A stretch of DNA of 27,459 nt from UBA3478 sp046048095 (GCA_046048095.1 JBJOGS010000093.1:1-27459), one strand, 5' to 3'. Numbered from the stretch's first letter, positions 1-6,597 are shown. Numbers and translations are program-made. The notes: a model not told the origin generated them from the letters alone.

Positions 1-1
1 T

Positions 2-1120
2 GACTATCAAAAAACAGCAAGACCCATGGCAGATTTGATCCCAGAAGGAGTTACCTGGATCAAAGACGCAGTTGACACATTTGACCCTGAGAACAATAGC
101 GTTTCTACGAAAGAAAGCGGCACAATAGCCTATGACTACTTGGTAGTCTCTCCCGGACTCGTGATGGAGCCCAGCATGATCAAGGGACTAGAAGAGGCCA
201 TGAAGAGTGGAGCGGTTTGCAGCAACTACACTGATCCAGAACACACCTGGAAGTCGCTTCAGGCTTTTAAAGGTGGTAATGCCATCTTCACCCAACCGGC
301 CACGCCTATAAAGTGTGGTGGAGCACCACAAAAAATCGCCTATCTAGCAGCAGATTACATCCGCAAAAACGGCCTAGCCGCCAAGACCAACCTGATGTTT
401 GCCACCCCCGGAACAACTATTTTCGGCGTTCCTGTGATTCGAGAAACACTCATGAAGGTCATCCGTCGCTATAATATTCATTTTCATCCCTATCACAATC
501 CAGTAGAAATTGACGGAAAAAATAAGATCGTTTACTTCACGGATAAAACCCCTGAAGATCACGCTTGTTTCAGTCAGAAAGAAGGCTGCTCTTGGGATCC
601 CCAAAATGCGTTTGGAGCGACTAAAACTGATGATGGACGTATCGCCGTACCGTTTGACTTCCTGCATTTAGCACCCCCTCAAGCCGCACCGAAATTTATA
701 CGAGAATCTGCGCTGGCCAATGAAGCCGGATGGCTTGACGTGCATAAACACACCCTACAACACACCAAATACGCGAACATATTTGGTGTAGGAGACGTCA
801 CCAGTGTGCCTACCGCCAAAACCGGGGCTGCCATACGCAAGCAAGTGCCTGTGGTGATTGACAACATCTTTAAGCTGCGCAAGCAAAATAGTCTAGGAGA
901 TAAGAGCTACAACGGCTACTCGTCTTGCCCACTTGTAACAGGATTCGGTAAGATGGTGCTTGCCGAATTTGATTACGACAACAACTTTACTCCTGATCCA
1001 AAACTCAAACAAATGCTAGTCTTTGATAGCTCAAAAGAGCATTGGAGACTGTGGATGCTAAAGAAATTCGGGCTGCCTTATCTCTACTGGAATAAGATGC
1101 TCAAAGGAGAAGACGTATAA
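2..1120 (+). CDS. sqr: Sulfide:quinone oxidoreductase, type II (SQOR-like), 5' end outside window
   Basis: FAD-dependent enzyme that oxidises sulfide to sulfane sulfur and passes electrons to the membrane quinone pool. The frame is open to the window edge, so the N-terminal Rossmann part with the FAD GxGxxG motif (probably the first 50-60 residues) is missing and the ATG at 26 is internal. Numbering from that ATG, both redox cysteines expected for the mitochondrial-type enzyme are present: Cys97 in KCGGAPQK and Cys301 in SSCPLVTG. The second FAD-site motif is at 253-257 (FGVGD) and the C-terminus is the usual aromatic/basic membrane-proximal tail. Two YeeE/YedE sulfur-transport genes follow on the same strand, which supports a sulfur role. 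The cysteine-motif match to human SQOR is from memory of the family. It could also be named a generic NAD(P)/FAD-dependent oxidoreductase. Confidence 0.87.
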   Translation, partial: DYQKTARPMADLIPEGVTWIKDAVDTFDPENNSVSTKESGTIAYDYLVVSPGLVMEPSMIKGLEEAMKSGAVCSNYTDPEHTWKSLQAFKGGNAIFTQPATPIKCGGAPQKIAYLAADYIRKNGLAAKTNLMFATPGTTIFGVPVIRETLMKVIRRYNIHFHPYHNPVEIDGKNKIVYFTDKTPEDHACFSQKEGCSWDPQNAFGATKTDDGRIAVPFDFLHLAPPQAAPKFIRESALANEAGWLDVHKHTLQHTKYANIFGVGDVTSVPTAKTGAAIRKQVPVVIDNIFKLRKQNSLGDKSYNGYSSCPLVTGFGKMVLAEFDYDNNFTPDPKLKQMLVFDSSKEHWRLWMLKKFGLPYLYWNKMLKGEDV

Positions 1121-1166
1121 TTCTTTAGGTTTTTGAAAAGAGTTTTGAATCAGTTCACGCATCTAG

Positions 1167-1192
1167 GTAACCTAGGTTACATCCGGGTACCC
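1167..1192. promoter_or_regulatory. Paired perfect palindromes upstream of the YeeE/YedE pair
   Basis: Two perfect palindromes lie 4 nt apart: GTAACCTAGGTTAC (1167-1180) and GGGTACCC (1185-1192). They lie just upstream of a TATTTTTG box at 1204-1211. No T-run follows, so a terminator is unlikely. An operator for a sulfur-responsive regulator is the natural guess, but this is inference. Confidence 0.35.
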
Positions 1193-1203
1193 TAAATTCA
1201 TTT

Positions 1204-1211
1204 TATTTTTG
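1204..1211 (+). promoter_or_regulatory. Candidate -7 box (TATTTTTG) for the YeeE/YedE genes
   Basis: Matches the Bacteroidota -7 consensus TAnnTTTG exactly and ends 21 nt before the ATG at 1233. I see no TTG at the usual -33 spacing. It suggests that the transporter genes can be transcribed separately from the upstream oxidoreductase. Confidence 0.4.
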
Positions 1212-1232
1212 AATTTCTAAAAAGTTAATTCT

Positions 1233-1796
1233 ATGCTAGAAGCAATGCTCAACCCCTGGCCTTGGTATGTGTCAGGTCCGCTGATTGCAGCGGTCATGTT
1301 CTTTCTCATCCTTTCAGGACGCAATTTTGGTATGTCTGGTAACCTCAGAACCCTGTGTGCAGCCATTGGAGGTAATAAAGCCTGTGATTTTTTCAAGTTT
1401 GACTGGAAGGCCCAACGCTGGAACCTCATTTTTAGTGTTGGCGCCATTCTAGGCGGTTTCATCGCGGTAAACTTTTTGAGTAACGACACTTCAGTGGCCA
1501 TCTCTCAAAATACTATTGAATGGCTTCAACAGTACGGATTTAATGACGGAGGTCAAGCGTATCTTCCAGAGCAATTGTTCTCTATTGAGGCACTGTCGAA
1601 TCCGAAAAGTCTACTATTAATTGCAATCGGTGGGTTTCTTGTAGGATTCGGCTCGCGTTATGCCGGAGGCTGCACTTCAGGGCATGCCATTTCAGGCCTT
1701 AGCGACTTACAACTGCCCTCTTTAATTGCAGTCGTCGGTTTCTTTGCAGGAGGACTGCTCATGGTTCACTTTATTTATCCCCTTTTATTTGCCTAA
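1233..1796 (+). CDS. YeeE/YedE-family sulfur transport protein, N-terminal half
   Basis: 187-residue integral membrane protein of the YeeE/YedE (Sulf_transp) family. About four hydrophobic segments are visible at residues 11-28, 65-82, 126-141 and 163-184. The family signature GGCTSGHAISG is at 145-155, with Cys147 as the probable sulfur-relay cysteine. Related full-length proteins such as TsuA import thiosulfate, and half-size PmpA/PmpB-type pairs are common in bacteria. The partner half begins 4 nt after this stop. ATG 1233 is used; ATG 1245 is a possible alternative. Neighbouring a sulfide:quinone oxidoreductase, it probably moves a sulfur species across the inner membrane; the exact substrate cannot be read from the sequence. 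Confidence 0.85.
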   Translation: MLEAMLNPWPWYVSGPLIAAVMFFLILSGRNFGMSGNLRTLCAAIGGNKACDFFKFDWKAQRWNLIFSVGAILGGFIAVNFLSNDTSVAISQNTIEWLQQYGFNDGGQAYLPEQLFSIEALSNPKSLLLIAIGGFLVGFGSRYAGGCTSGHAISGLSDLQLPSLIAVVGFFAGGLLMVHFIYPLLFA

Positions 1797-1799
1797 GTC

Positions 1800-2216
1800 A
1801 TGATCAACACGATAAAATACTTATTGACAGGTGTCGCTTTTGGTATCATAATGTTCAAGTCAGAAGCTTCCTCGTGGTTTCGCATTATTGAGATGTTTCA
1901 ATTTGATTCTTTTCACATGTATGGGATCATTGGATCGGCCTTATTTGTTGGGGTGATTGGAATACAACTGATCAAACGGTCAAAGCTCAAGTCGTTTTCA
2001 GGGGAAGAAATAATCATCCCCCCAAAAGAAAAGGGATGGAAGAACTATTTGTTTGGTGGAACCATCTTTGGTCTCGGATGGGGTCTTGCTGGCGCATGTC
2101 CAGGCCCGATCTTTACTTTGATTGGAGCGGGATTTTTACCTGTAATCGTAGTTTTGATTTCAGCCATTGCCGGAACCTTCGCCTACGGCATGCTACGTCC
2201 AAAACTACCTCATTAG
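1800..2216 (+). CDS. YeeE/YedE-family sulfur transport protein, C-terminal half
   Basis: 138-residue membrane protein that pairs with the preceding gene. Hydrophobic segments lie around residues 5-20, 40-58, 83-97 and 109-131. The conserved motif GWGLAGACPGP is at 93-103, with Cys100 in the position of the second family cysteine. It starts 4 nt after the upstream stop, so the two are almost certainly co-translated and may assemble as a heteromer equivalent to a full-length YeeE. The two-gene arrangement is usual for the family and is not a frameshift: the first half ends after a complete membrane segment, and the second has its own start and an N-terminal membrane segment. Confidence 0.85.
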   Translation: MINTIKYLLTGVAFGIIMFKSEASSWFRIIEMFQFDSFHMYGIIGSALFVGVIGIQLIKRSKLKSFSGEEIIIPPKEKGWKNYLFGGTIFGLGWGLAGACPGPIFTLIGAGFLPVIVVLISAIAGTFAYGMLRPKLPH

Positions 2217-2245
2217 GATTGTTTAATATTTTTAGTTTTTAGTTA

Positions 2246-2266
2246 AACAAAAGTTGTACTTTTGTT
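2246..2266. repeat. 21-bp inverted repeat covering the folE -7 box
   Basis: Perfect 9-bp arms AACAAAAGT and ACTTTTGTT around a 3-nt centre (TGT). The right arm contains most of the TACTTTTG box at 2257-2264. The stem is AT-rich with no T-run after it, so it reads more like an operator over a promoter than a terminator for the genes upstream. Confidence 0.4.
2257..2264 (+). promoter_or_regulatory. Candidate -7 box (TACTTTTG) for folE
   Basis: Exact match to TAnnTTTG, 32 nt before the folE ATG, in the 80-nt gap after the YeeE/YedE genes. There is no TTG at the expected -33 distance. It probably drives folE, the peroxidase gene and the DUF2452 gene. Confidence 0.45.
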
Positions 2267-2296
2267 GGTGTTGCGTTAATTAAACGATACACTGCT

Positions 2297-2998
2297 ATGA
2301 ACAATTCTAAGACGCTTATTGAAAAAGCGCTAAAATCGTCTGCCTTTACTCATTTAGACATTGACGAAATCGGAGACGATCACCTGTATACCGGACTAGA
2401 AACCCCTATGCGTGAAGACGCCTTTGTGTTAAGCGATCGACAAAAAAAGGAGCAAATCGCCGAACTATTTGAACAAATCATGCATGTGATGGGCCTCGAT
2501 CTTAATGATGATTCATTGAAAGGCACACCGATGCGTGTGGCAAAAATGTACATCGATGAGATTTTTTCTGGACTGAATCCGGCGAATAAGCCCAAGGTGG
2601 CCCTATTTGAAAATAAATACGAGTACGGTCAGATGCTCGTTGAAAAGAACATCACCTTTTACTCGAATTGCGAGCACCACTTTGTACCGATCATCGGAAA
2701 GGCTCACGTGGCCTATATTTCGTCAGGCAAAGTGATCGGATTGTCAAAATTGAACCGGATTGTTCAATACTATGCAAAACGACCACAAGTACAAGAGCGA
2801 CTGACGAACCAGATAGGCGTAGAGTTGCAGTCTATTCTAGAAACTGAAGACGTCGCTGTGATCATCGATGCCAAGCACCTATGTGTTTCATCAAGAGGAA
2901 TCAAAGATGACACCTCTGCCACTGTAACTTCGTTCTATGGGGGTGCCTTTGATACGCCTGAGAAATTGGCAGAGTTGCATCGTTATATTTATTCGTAA
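2297..2998 (+). CDS. folE: GTP cyclohydrolase I
   Basis: Converts GTP to 7,8-dihydroneopterin triphosphate, the first step of tetrahydrofolate and pterin synthesis, in the cytosol. Its 233 residues fit the family. The zinc and catalytic residues are visible: Cys125, His127 and His128 in NCEHHF, and His194/Cys196 in KHLCVSSRG. The GTP-pocket stretch IGLSKLNRIV (147-156) and the C-terminal TSATVTSFYGG are also intact. The N-terminal 40 residues are a variable extension. Its stop overlaps the next ATG by one base (TAATG), so the downstream peroxidase is translationally linked. A TAnnTTTG box and an inverted repeat precede it. Confidence 0.96.
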   Translation: MNNSKTLIEKALKSSAFTHLDIDEIGDDHLYTGLETPMREDAFVLSDRQKKEQIAELFEQIMHVMGLDLNDDSLKGTPMRVAKMYIDEIFSGLNPANKPKVALFENKYEYGQMLVEKNITFYSNCEHHFVPIIGKAHVAYISSGKVIGLSKLNRIVQYYAKRPQVQERLTNQIGVELQSILETEDVAVIIDAKHLCVSSRGIKDDTSATVTSFYGGAFDTPEKLAELHRYIYS

Positions 2999-3534
2999 TG
3001 AAGCTCGTCTCTTCTATACAATCTGTCCTATCCAAGATGAACCAGCCCGAGAAACAACCCACTGTTATGCCTCATGTGGCCCTGAGAAAACTTGACGGCA
3101 GCCCCATTGACTGGAATGCTTTTGAGGGTAAGTTTTTACTGTTTGTCAATGTGGCATCAGCCTGCGGGTTCACACCTCAGTACAAAAAACTTCAGGCGCT
3201 CTACACCCAGTACAGTGACCGCCTAGAAATCATAGGAGTGCCTTGCAATCAATTTGGCAATCAAGAACCCGGATCGGCCGAAGAAATTCAATCCTTTTGT
3301 GAACTCAATTTTGGAGTGACCTTTACACTCACTGAGAAAGTAAAGGTTAAAGGCAGTCAAATGCACCCACTTTATCAATGGTTGACTGATAAAACAGCCA
3401 ACGGTGTGAAATCAAGTAGTGTAAAGTGGAATTTTCAAAAATACCTCGTCAGCCCTGAGGGTCTACTGATTGATTTCTATCTTTCAACCACCGATCCGAC
3501 TTCGTCGAAAATCACCAAACACCTTGAGCGCTAA
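2998..3534 (+). CDS. Glutathione peroxidase family protein (Cys type)
   Basis: Thiol peroxidase that reduces hydroperoxides; bacterial Cys-type members generally use thioredoxin rather than glutathione. The 178-residue protein shows the catalytic tetrad: peroxidatic Cys56 (ASACGFTPQY), Gln85 in PCNQFGNQEPG, and Trp144/Asn145 in KWNFQKYLV. Cys101 in the FCELNFGVTF stretch is in the resolving-cysteine position of two-Cys members. The first 24 residues are a poorly conserved, mildly amphipathic extension without a convincing signal peptide. Its start overlaps the folE stop, and the next gene probably starts inside its last codons. It may protect pterins or respond to general oxidative stress, but that link is inference. 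Confidence 0.93.
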   Translation: MKLVSSIQSVLSKMNQPEKQPTVMPHVALRKLDGSPIDWNAFEGKFLLFVNVASACGFTPQYKKLQALYTQYSDRLEIIGVPCNQFGNQEPGSAEEIQSFCELNFGVTFTLTEKVKVKGSQMHPLYQWLTDKTANGVKSSSVKWNFQKYLVSPEGLLIDFYLSTTDPTSSKITKHLER

Positions 3535-3949
3535 GAAACGTCCAGATGCTGTAGTGTACAATGAAGAAAGTGAACAATTTGATGCCTTTCTAAAACCGTA
3601 CAGTACAAGTGTTACAGGCCCTGTAATTCAACCGACTGATCTCACCGGCTGGAAACAGCGCGGAGCGCATCAGGTCAATGCGCGCTTTCAGGCGCGCATT
3701 GACGAGCTTAAAAAAGCCTACGAAACCATGATGAAAGAGGTTGAAGACAATCAAAAAGTCTATCAGGCCTCTTTCAGCTTTGAACCGGTAGTTGGTAAGG
3801 TGTATCACCTTTATAACAAACCGGGCAAAGGACTGTTTCTCTCTCTACTCAGCCCTGATGAATGCCGCTTTGACTTCGAAGGAAGCTACCGTCTAGATGC
3901 CGATCAGACATGGACGCGCGTTAAAACAGAGCAGACTAACGAAGATTAG
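3524..3949 (+). CDS. DUF2452 protein, function unknown
   Basis: 141-residue soluble protein matching the DUF2452 family common in Bacteroidota. The conserved block begins at KKRPDAVVYNEE, runs through a charged helical stretch (RFQARIDELKKAYETMMKEV), and ends with SFEPVVGKVYHLY and LSLLSPDECRFDFEGSYRL. No catalytic motif is recognisable. I chose the TTG at 3524 because conservation begins two or three codons later; it overlaps the peroxidase stop by 11 nt. A longer reading from TTG 3470 would overlap that gene by 65 nt and adds nothing recognisable. GTG 3551 would cut into the conserved part. Its job is unknown; the context is folE and peroxidase. Confidence 0.8.
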   Translation: MSAKKRPDAVVYNEESEQFDAFLKPYSTSVTGPVIQPTDLTGWKQRGAHQVNARFQARIDELKKAYETMMKEVEDNQKVYQASFSFEPVVGKVYHLYNKPGKGLFLSLLSPDECRFDFEGSYRLDADQTWTRVKTEQTNED

Positions 3950-3962
3950 CCCTCATTCTTGG

Positions 3963-3998
3963 GTGGGAGATGATGGTCCATGCGGACCATCTTCCCAC
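3963..3998. repeat. Hairpin-forming inverted repeat after the DUF2452 gene
   Basis: An 8-bp perfect stem (GATGGTCC/GGACCATC, loop ATGC), extended by a 6-bp stem (GTGGGA/TCCCAC) across a small 3-by-1 internal loop. No T-run follows, so it is not a standard terminator. It could protect the mRNA 3' end or be part of the structured region that follows. Confidence 0.45.
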
Positions 3999-4012
3999 TG
4001 CGAACATGTTGA

Positions 4013-4135
4013 AAATAGCTTCAAGGCCAGGCTGCACCTGCGCATTTGATAAAAAACAAAAGCCCAAACAAGCAACGCTTGATGGGCTTTAATTTTTATC
4101 AAAACAGCCCCCTCGGGGCTGCCTTGAAGCTATTT
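4013..4135. repeat. 123-bp nested inverted-repeat element
   Basis: Outer 15-bp perfect inverted repeat AAATAGCTTCAAGGC (4013-4027) and its complement (4121-4135); middle 11-bp arms TTTGATAAAAA (4045-4055) and complement (4093-4103); an inner terminator hairpin (4059-4090); and a separate 7-bp hairpin CAGCCCC/GGGGCTG (4105-4121). I see no flanking target duplication and no open reading frame inside. It may be a mobile MITE-like element, a small structured RNA, or a layered bidirectional terminator. Confidence 0.5.
4059..4097. terminator. Bidirectional terminator between DUF2452 gene and tRNA-Leu
   Basis: Stem AAAGCCCA/TGGGCTTT (4059-4066 with 4083-4090), extended inside by CAAGC-AAC-GCTTG. 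On the plus strand it is followed by AATTTTT; on the minus strand the stem is followed by a long T-rich tract (complement of 4051-4058). It can therefore end both the folE-side transcript and the tRNA transcript. Confidence 0.75.
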
Positions 4136-4140
4136 ATCTG

Positions 4141-4222
4141 TACCTTGGGTGGGAATCGAACCCACACTCCCGAAGAAACTGGATTTTGAATCCAGCGCGT
4201 CTACCAATTCCGCCACCAAGGC
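4141..4222 (-). tRNA. tRNA-Leu (anticodon CAA)
   Basis: Read on the minus strand, an 82-nt class II tRNA. The 5' acceptor GCCTTGG pairs with CCAAGGT before discriminator A at 4141 (one G-U at the end). The D stem is GCG/CGC, the anticodon stem CTGGA/TCCAG encloses TTCAAAA (anticodon CAA, reading UUG), a long variable arm follows, and the T arm is GTGGG-TTCGATT-CCCAC. The 3' CCA is not encoded. It lies opposite to prs, and a TAATTTTG box (complement of 4233-4240) sits 11 nt before its 5' end. Confidence 0.95.
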
Positions 4223-4232
4223 AAGTGGACGG

Positions 4233-4240
4233 CAAAATTA
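4233..4240 (-). promoter_or_regulatory. Candidate -7 box (TAATTTTG) for tRNA-Leu
   Basis: Exact TAnnTTTG match on the minus strand. Transcription would begin a few bases before the mature tRNA 5' end at 4222. No TTG at the usual -33 spacing was seen. Confidence 0.4.
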
Positions 4241-4304
4241 GTAAATATTTGGGTTTATTGTCCGGATTTTTCATCAGCAATGATGGGCAGGTAAATTATT
4301 TATT

Positions 4305-4312
4305 TAAATTTG
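4305..4312 (+). promoter_or_regulatory. Candidate -7 box (TAAATTTG) for prs-rplY
   Basis: Exact TAnnTTTG match in an AT-rich stretch, ending 27 nt before the prs ATG at 4340. It is divergent from the tRNA-Leu box about 65 bp away. No clear -33 TTG. Confidence 0.4.
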
Positions 4313-4339
4313 CACCTCCCTTGAAATGAGGCTTTTCGG

Positions 4340-5281
4340 ATGTCTAGTACCCTTTTAACCCCAAAGATTTTCGCCTGTACACAGAGTACAGCCTTAGCGA
4401 CACGCATCGCAGAGGCTTACGGTATGCCGTTAGGCCAGGTGAATTTCTCTAGGTACTCTGACGGTGAATTTCAGCCAAGTTTTGAAGAGTCTGTTCGAGG
4501 AACACGCGTCTTCATTATCGGATCTACGAATCCGAGTTCTGAAAATTTGATGGAAATGTTGCTCATGCTCGACGCAGCAAAGCGCGCATCAGCAAGACAT
4601 ATCACCGCGGTGATGCCCTACTTTGGTTGGGCGAGACAAGACCGTAAAGACAAACCAAGGGTTCCGATTGCGGCAAAATTAGTAGCCAAGATGCTCGAAA
4701 CTGCCGGAGCTACGAGAATCATCACCATGGACCTCCATGCCGATCAAATTCAAGGGTTCTTTGAAAAACCCGTAGACCATCTTTTTGCTTCTACGATTTT
4801 TCTTCCTTATATCAAGAATCTAAACCTGCCTAATTTGTGCATGGCCTCACCTGACATGGGGGGTTCTAAGCGTGCGTATATGTACTCAAAAGCACTTGAG
4901 TCAGACGTGGTTATCTGCTACAAGCAGCGAGAAAAAGCCAATGTGGTGACTCATATGGAGCTCATCGGTGAGGTGAAAGGCAAAAACGTCGTGCTCGTTG
5001 ACGATATGGTAGACACCGCCGGAACACTTACGAAGGCAGCCGACCTCATGATCGAGCGCGGTGCAGAAAGTGTTAGAGCGATTACCACCCACGGTTTACT
5101 ATCAGGAGATGCCTACAAGAAAATAGAACAATCGAAATTAAGCGAACTCATTATCACTGACTCGATTGACAAGAAACACGAATCAAAGAAGATAAAGGTG
5201 CTGGGATGTGCCGATCTGTTTGCAGATGTGATGCATCGCGTGCACAACAACACCTCAATCTCATCAAAGTTTATACTTTAA
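4340..5281 (+). CDS. prs: Ribose-phosphate pyrophosphokinase (PRPP synthetase)
   Basis: Makes phosphoribosyl pyrophosphate from ribose 5-phosphate and ATP, feeding nucleotide, histidine and tryptophan synthesis. The 313 residues match the class I family length. Visible motifs are the flexible-loop/ATP region YFGWARQDRKDKPRVPIAAK, the DLHADQIQGFF metal/ATP motif, the PDMGGSKRA stretch, and the PRPP-binding loop VLVDDMVDTAGT. It is the first gene after the divergent promoter region, and the ribosomal protein L25 gene follows after 9 nt. The prs-rplY-pth order is widespread in bacteria, and here a terminator separates rplY from pth. Confidence 0.97.
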   Translation: MSSTLLTPKIFACTQSTALATRIAEAYGMPLGQVNFSRYSDGEFQPSFEESVRGTRVFIIGSTNPSSENLMEMLLMLDAAKRASARHITAVMPYFGWARQDRKDKPRVPIAAKLVAKMLETAGATRIITMDLHADQIQGFFEKPVDHLFASTIFLPYIKNLNLPNLCMASPDMGGSKRAYMYSKALESDVVICYKQREKANVVTHMELIGEVKGKNVVLVDDMVDTAGTLTKAADLMIERGAESVRAITTHGLLSGDAYKKIEQSKLSELIITDSIDKKHESKKIKVLGCADLFADVMHRVHNNTSISSKFIL

Positions 5282-5290
5282 TTTTTTTAC

Positions 5291-5926
5291 ATGCAATCAA
5301 TTACAATCAAAGGATCTAAAAGAGAAAGCGTGGGCAAGAAGGCTAGTAAGGCCCTACGTAATGCTGAAATGGTCCCTTGCGTGCTATACGGGGGGGAATC
5401 GCCAGTTCATTTTATGGCAGAAGAAAAAAGCTTCAAGCCCCTTGTGTACACTCCAAACGCGCACACAGTGGTAATTGAGCTCAAAGAAGGAGATCGTTTT
5501 GCTGCGGTAATGCAAGACATTCAATTTCATCCAGTAAGCGACAAAATTTTACATGTCGACTTCTACCAACTGTTCGAAGATCGCGCAGTGACGATGGAAA
5601 TTCCAGTGAAATTAAATGGAAACGCACCCGGGGTAATCAACGGAGGGCGCTTAATGTTCAGAAATCGCAAGCTCACCGTCAAGGCATTGCCTGCGAATCT
5701 TCCGGACTTCATTACTGTAGATATTTCAAAACTGAGAATTGGCGGTACCATCTCTGTAGGAGACATTCTTTCTGACGACTATACCTTCATGCACCCTGAC
5801 AACACTTCAATTGTTCAGGTGAAAACCTCAAGAAATGCCGTGGCTGAAGAGGTTGAAGAGACTGAAGAAGTTGCGGATGGCGCAGAAGCTCCTGCTGCAG
5901 AAGAAGCATCAGAGGCTGCTGAATAA
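5291..5926 (+). CDS. rplY: 50S ribosomal protein L25 (general stress protein Ctc type)
   Basis: Binds 5S rRNA in the large ribosomal subunit. This is the long two-domain Ctc form: the N-terminal L25 domain (about residues 1-92, with LRNAEMVPCVLYGG and QFHPVSDKILHVDFYQL) and the C-terminal TL5-like beta domain (about 93-185). After that comes a low-complexity acidic tail rich in Glu and Ala (about 188-211), common in Bacteroidota versions. Start is ATG 5291, 9 nt after prs, so it is cotranscribed. A strong hairpin with a T-run ends the transcript. Confidence 0.96.
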   Translation: MQSITIKGSKRESVGKKASKALRNAEMVPCVLYGGESPVHFMAEEKSFKPLVYTPNAHTVVIELKEGDRFAAVMQDIQFHPVSDKILHVDFYQLFEDRAVTMEIPVKLNGNAPGVINGGRLMFRNRKLTVKALPANLPDFITVDISKLRIGGTISVGDILSDDYTFMHPDNTSIVQVKTSRNAVAEEVEETEEVADGAEAPAAEEASEAAE

Positions 5927-5958
5927 TTCATTGATTCGACATCCTTATTTTTGTCTAG

Positions 5959-5994
5959 CTGACCCCCTCTTTAAAGGGGGTCAGTCTTTTTTTT
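5959..5994 (+). terminator. Intrinsic terminator after rplY
   Basis: Perfect 10-bp GC-rich stem CTGACCCCCT/AGGGGGTCAG (5959-5968, 5975-5984) with a 6-nt loop, then TC and eight T. It is the clearest terminator in the window and ends the prs-rplY transcript. Confidence 0.92.
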
Positions 5995-6030
5995 ACCTTT
6001 AAACAGCATTGCTCTAGAGAATATCGCCCT

Positions 6031-6597
6031 ATGAAAAAGTTTCTTATCGTCGGCTTAGGCAATATTGGACCTGAATACGAAGAAACACGGCACAATATCG
6101 GATTTAAAATCGCCGAAAAACTCAGTGATGCCCTCGAAGGAACTTTTAGCTCAAACCGATTGGGCGAGGTTTCAAGAGTGAAATACAAAGGCAGAGAACT
6201 CGTTATTCTCAAGCCCAACACCTTCATGAATTTAAGTGGAAAGTCCGTACTCTATTGGATGCAACAAGAACACATCCCGGTTGGTCAACTACTGGTGATC
6301 ACTGACGACCTCAATCTTCCATTCGGAACCATTCGCATGAAATCTAAAGGCAGTGATGGCGGGCATAATGGGTTAAAAGATATTCAAGCGCGACTTGAGA
6401 CCACCCTCTATCCAAGATTTCGTTTTGGAATAGGCGACACCTTTTCGAAAGGACATCAAATTGACTATGTTTTAGGGCGGTGGACTGCCGAAGAATCCGA
6501 ACAACTCAAAGAGCGATTAAACCAATCGGTAGAGGCAGTAAAGACCTTTGCCTTCAACGGTTTAGAAACGGCCATGAACACGTTTAATAATACTTAG
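6031..6597 (+). CDS. pth: Peptidyl-tRNA hydrolase
   Basis: Releases tRNA from peptidyl-tRNA that drops off the ribosome. The 188-residue protein has the family motifs: GLGNIGPEYEETRHNIGF with Asn11 and catalytic His21, KPNTFMNLSG (61-70), DDLNLPFG with Asp93 (92-99), and KGSDGGHNGLK (106-116) with the substrate-binding Asn113. Start ATG 6031 gives the standard N-terminus MKKFLIVGLGN. It lies 37 nt past the rplY terminator; a near-match box TACCTTTA at 5994-6001 is the only promoter-like sequence. Gene order with prs and rplY is typical. Confidence 0.97.
   Translation: MKKFLIVGLGNIGPEYEETRHNIGFKIAEKLSDALEGTFSSNRLGEVSRVKYKGRELVILKPNTFMNLSGKSVLYWMQQEHIPVGQLLVITDDLNLPFGTIRMKSKGSDGGHNGLKDIQARLETTLYPRFRFGIGDTFSKGHQIDYVLGRWTAEESEQLKERLNQSVEAVKTFAFNGLETAMNTFNNT

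Noticed and set aside
374..667. Antisense and off-frame open frames inside real genes (for example 374-667, 10249-10500, 21728-22081, 22297-22641)
   Set aside because: All lie inside strongly supported genes, show biased composition and no recognisable domain or start context.
1233..2216. Two YeeE/YedE open frames as one gene broken by a frameshift
   Set aside because: Each half has its own signature motif and start, and two-gene versions are a normal form of the family.
3470..3949. Longer reading of the DUF2452 gene from TTG 3470
   Set aside because: It overlaps the peroxidase gene by 65 nt and the added residues show nothing of the family; conservation begins just after TTG 3524.
5946..5953. 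TATTTTTG before the rplY terminator as a promoter for pth
   Set aside because: Transcription from it would run straight into the strong terminator at 5959-5994, so the match is probably chance.
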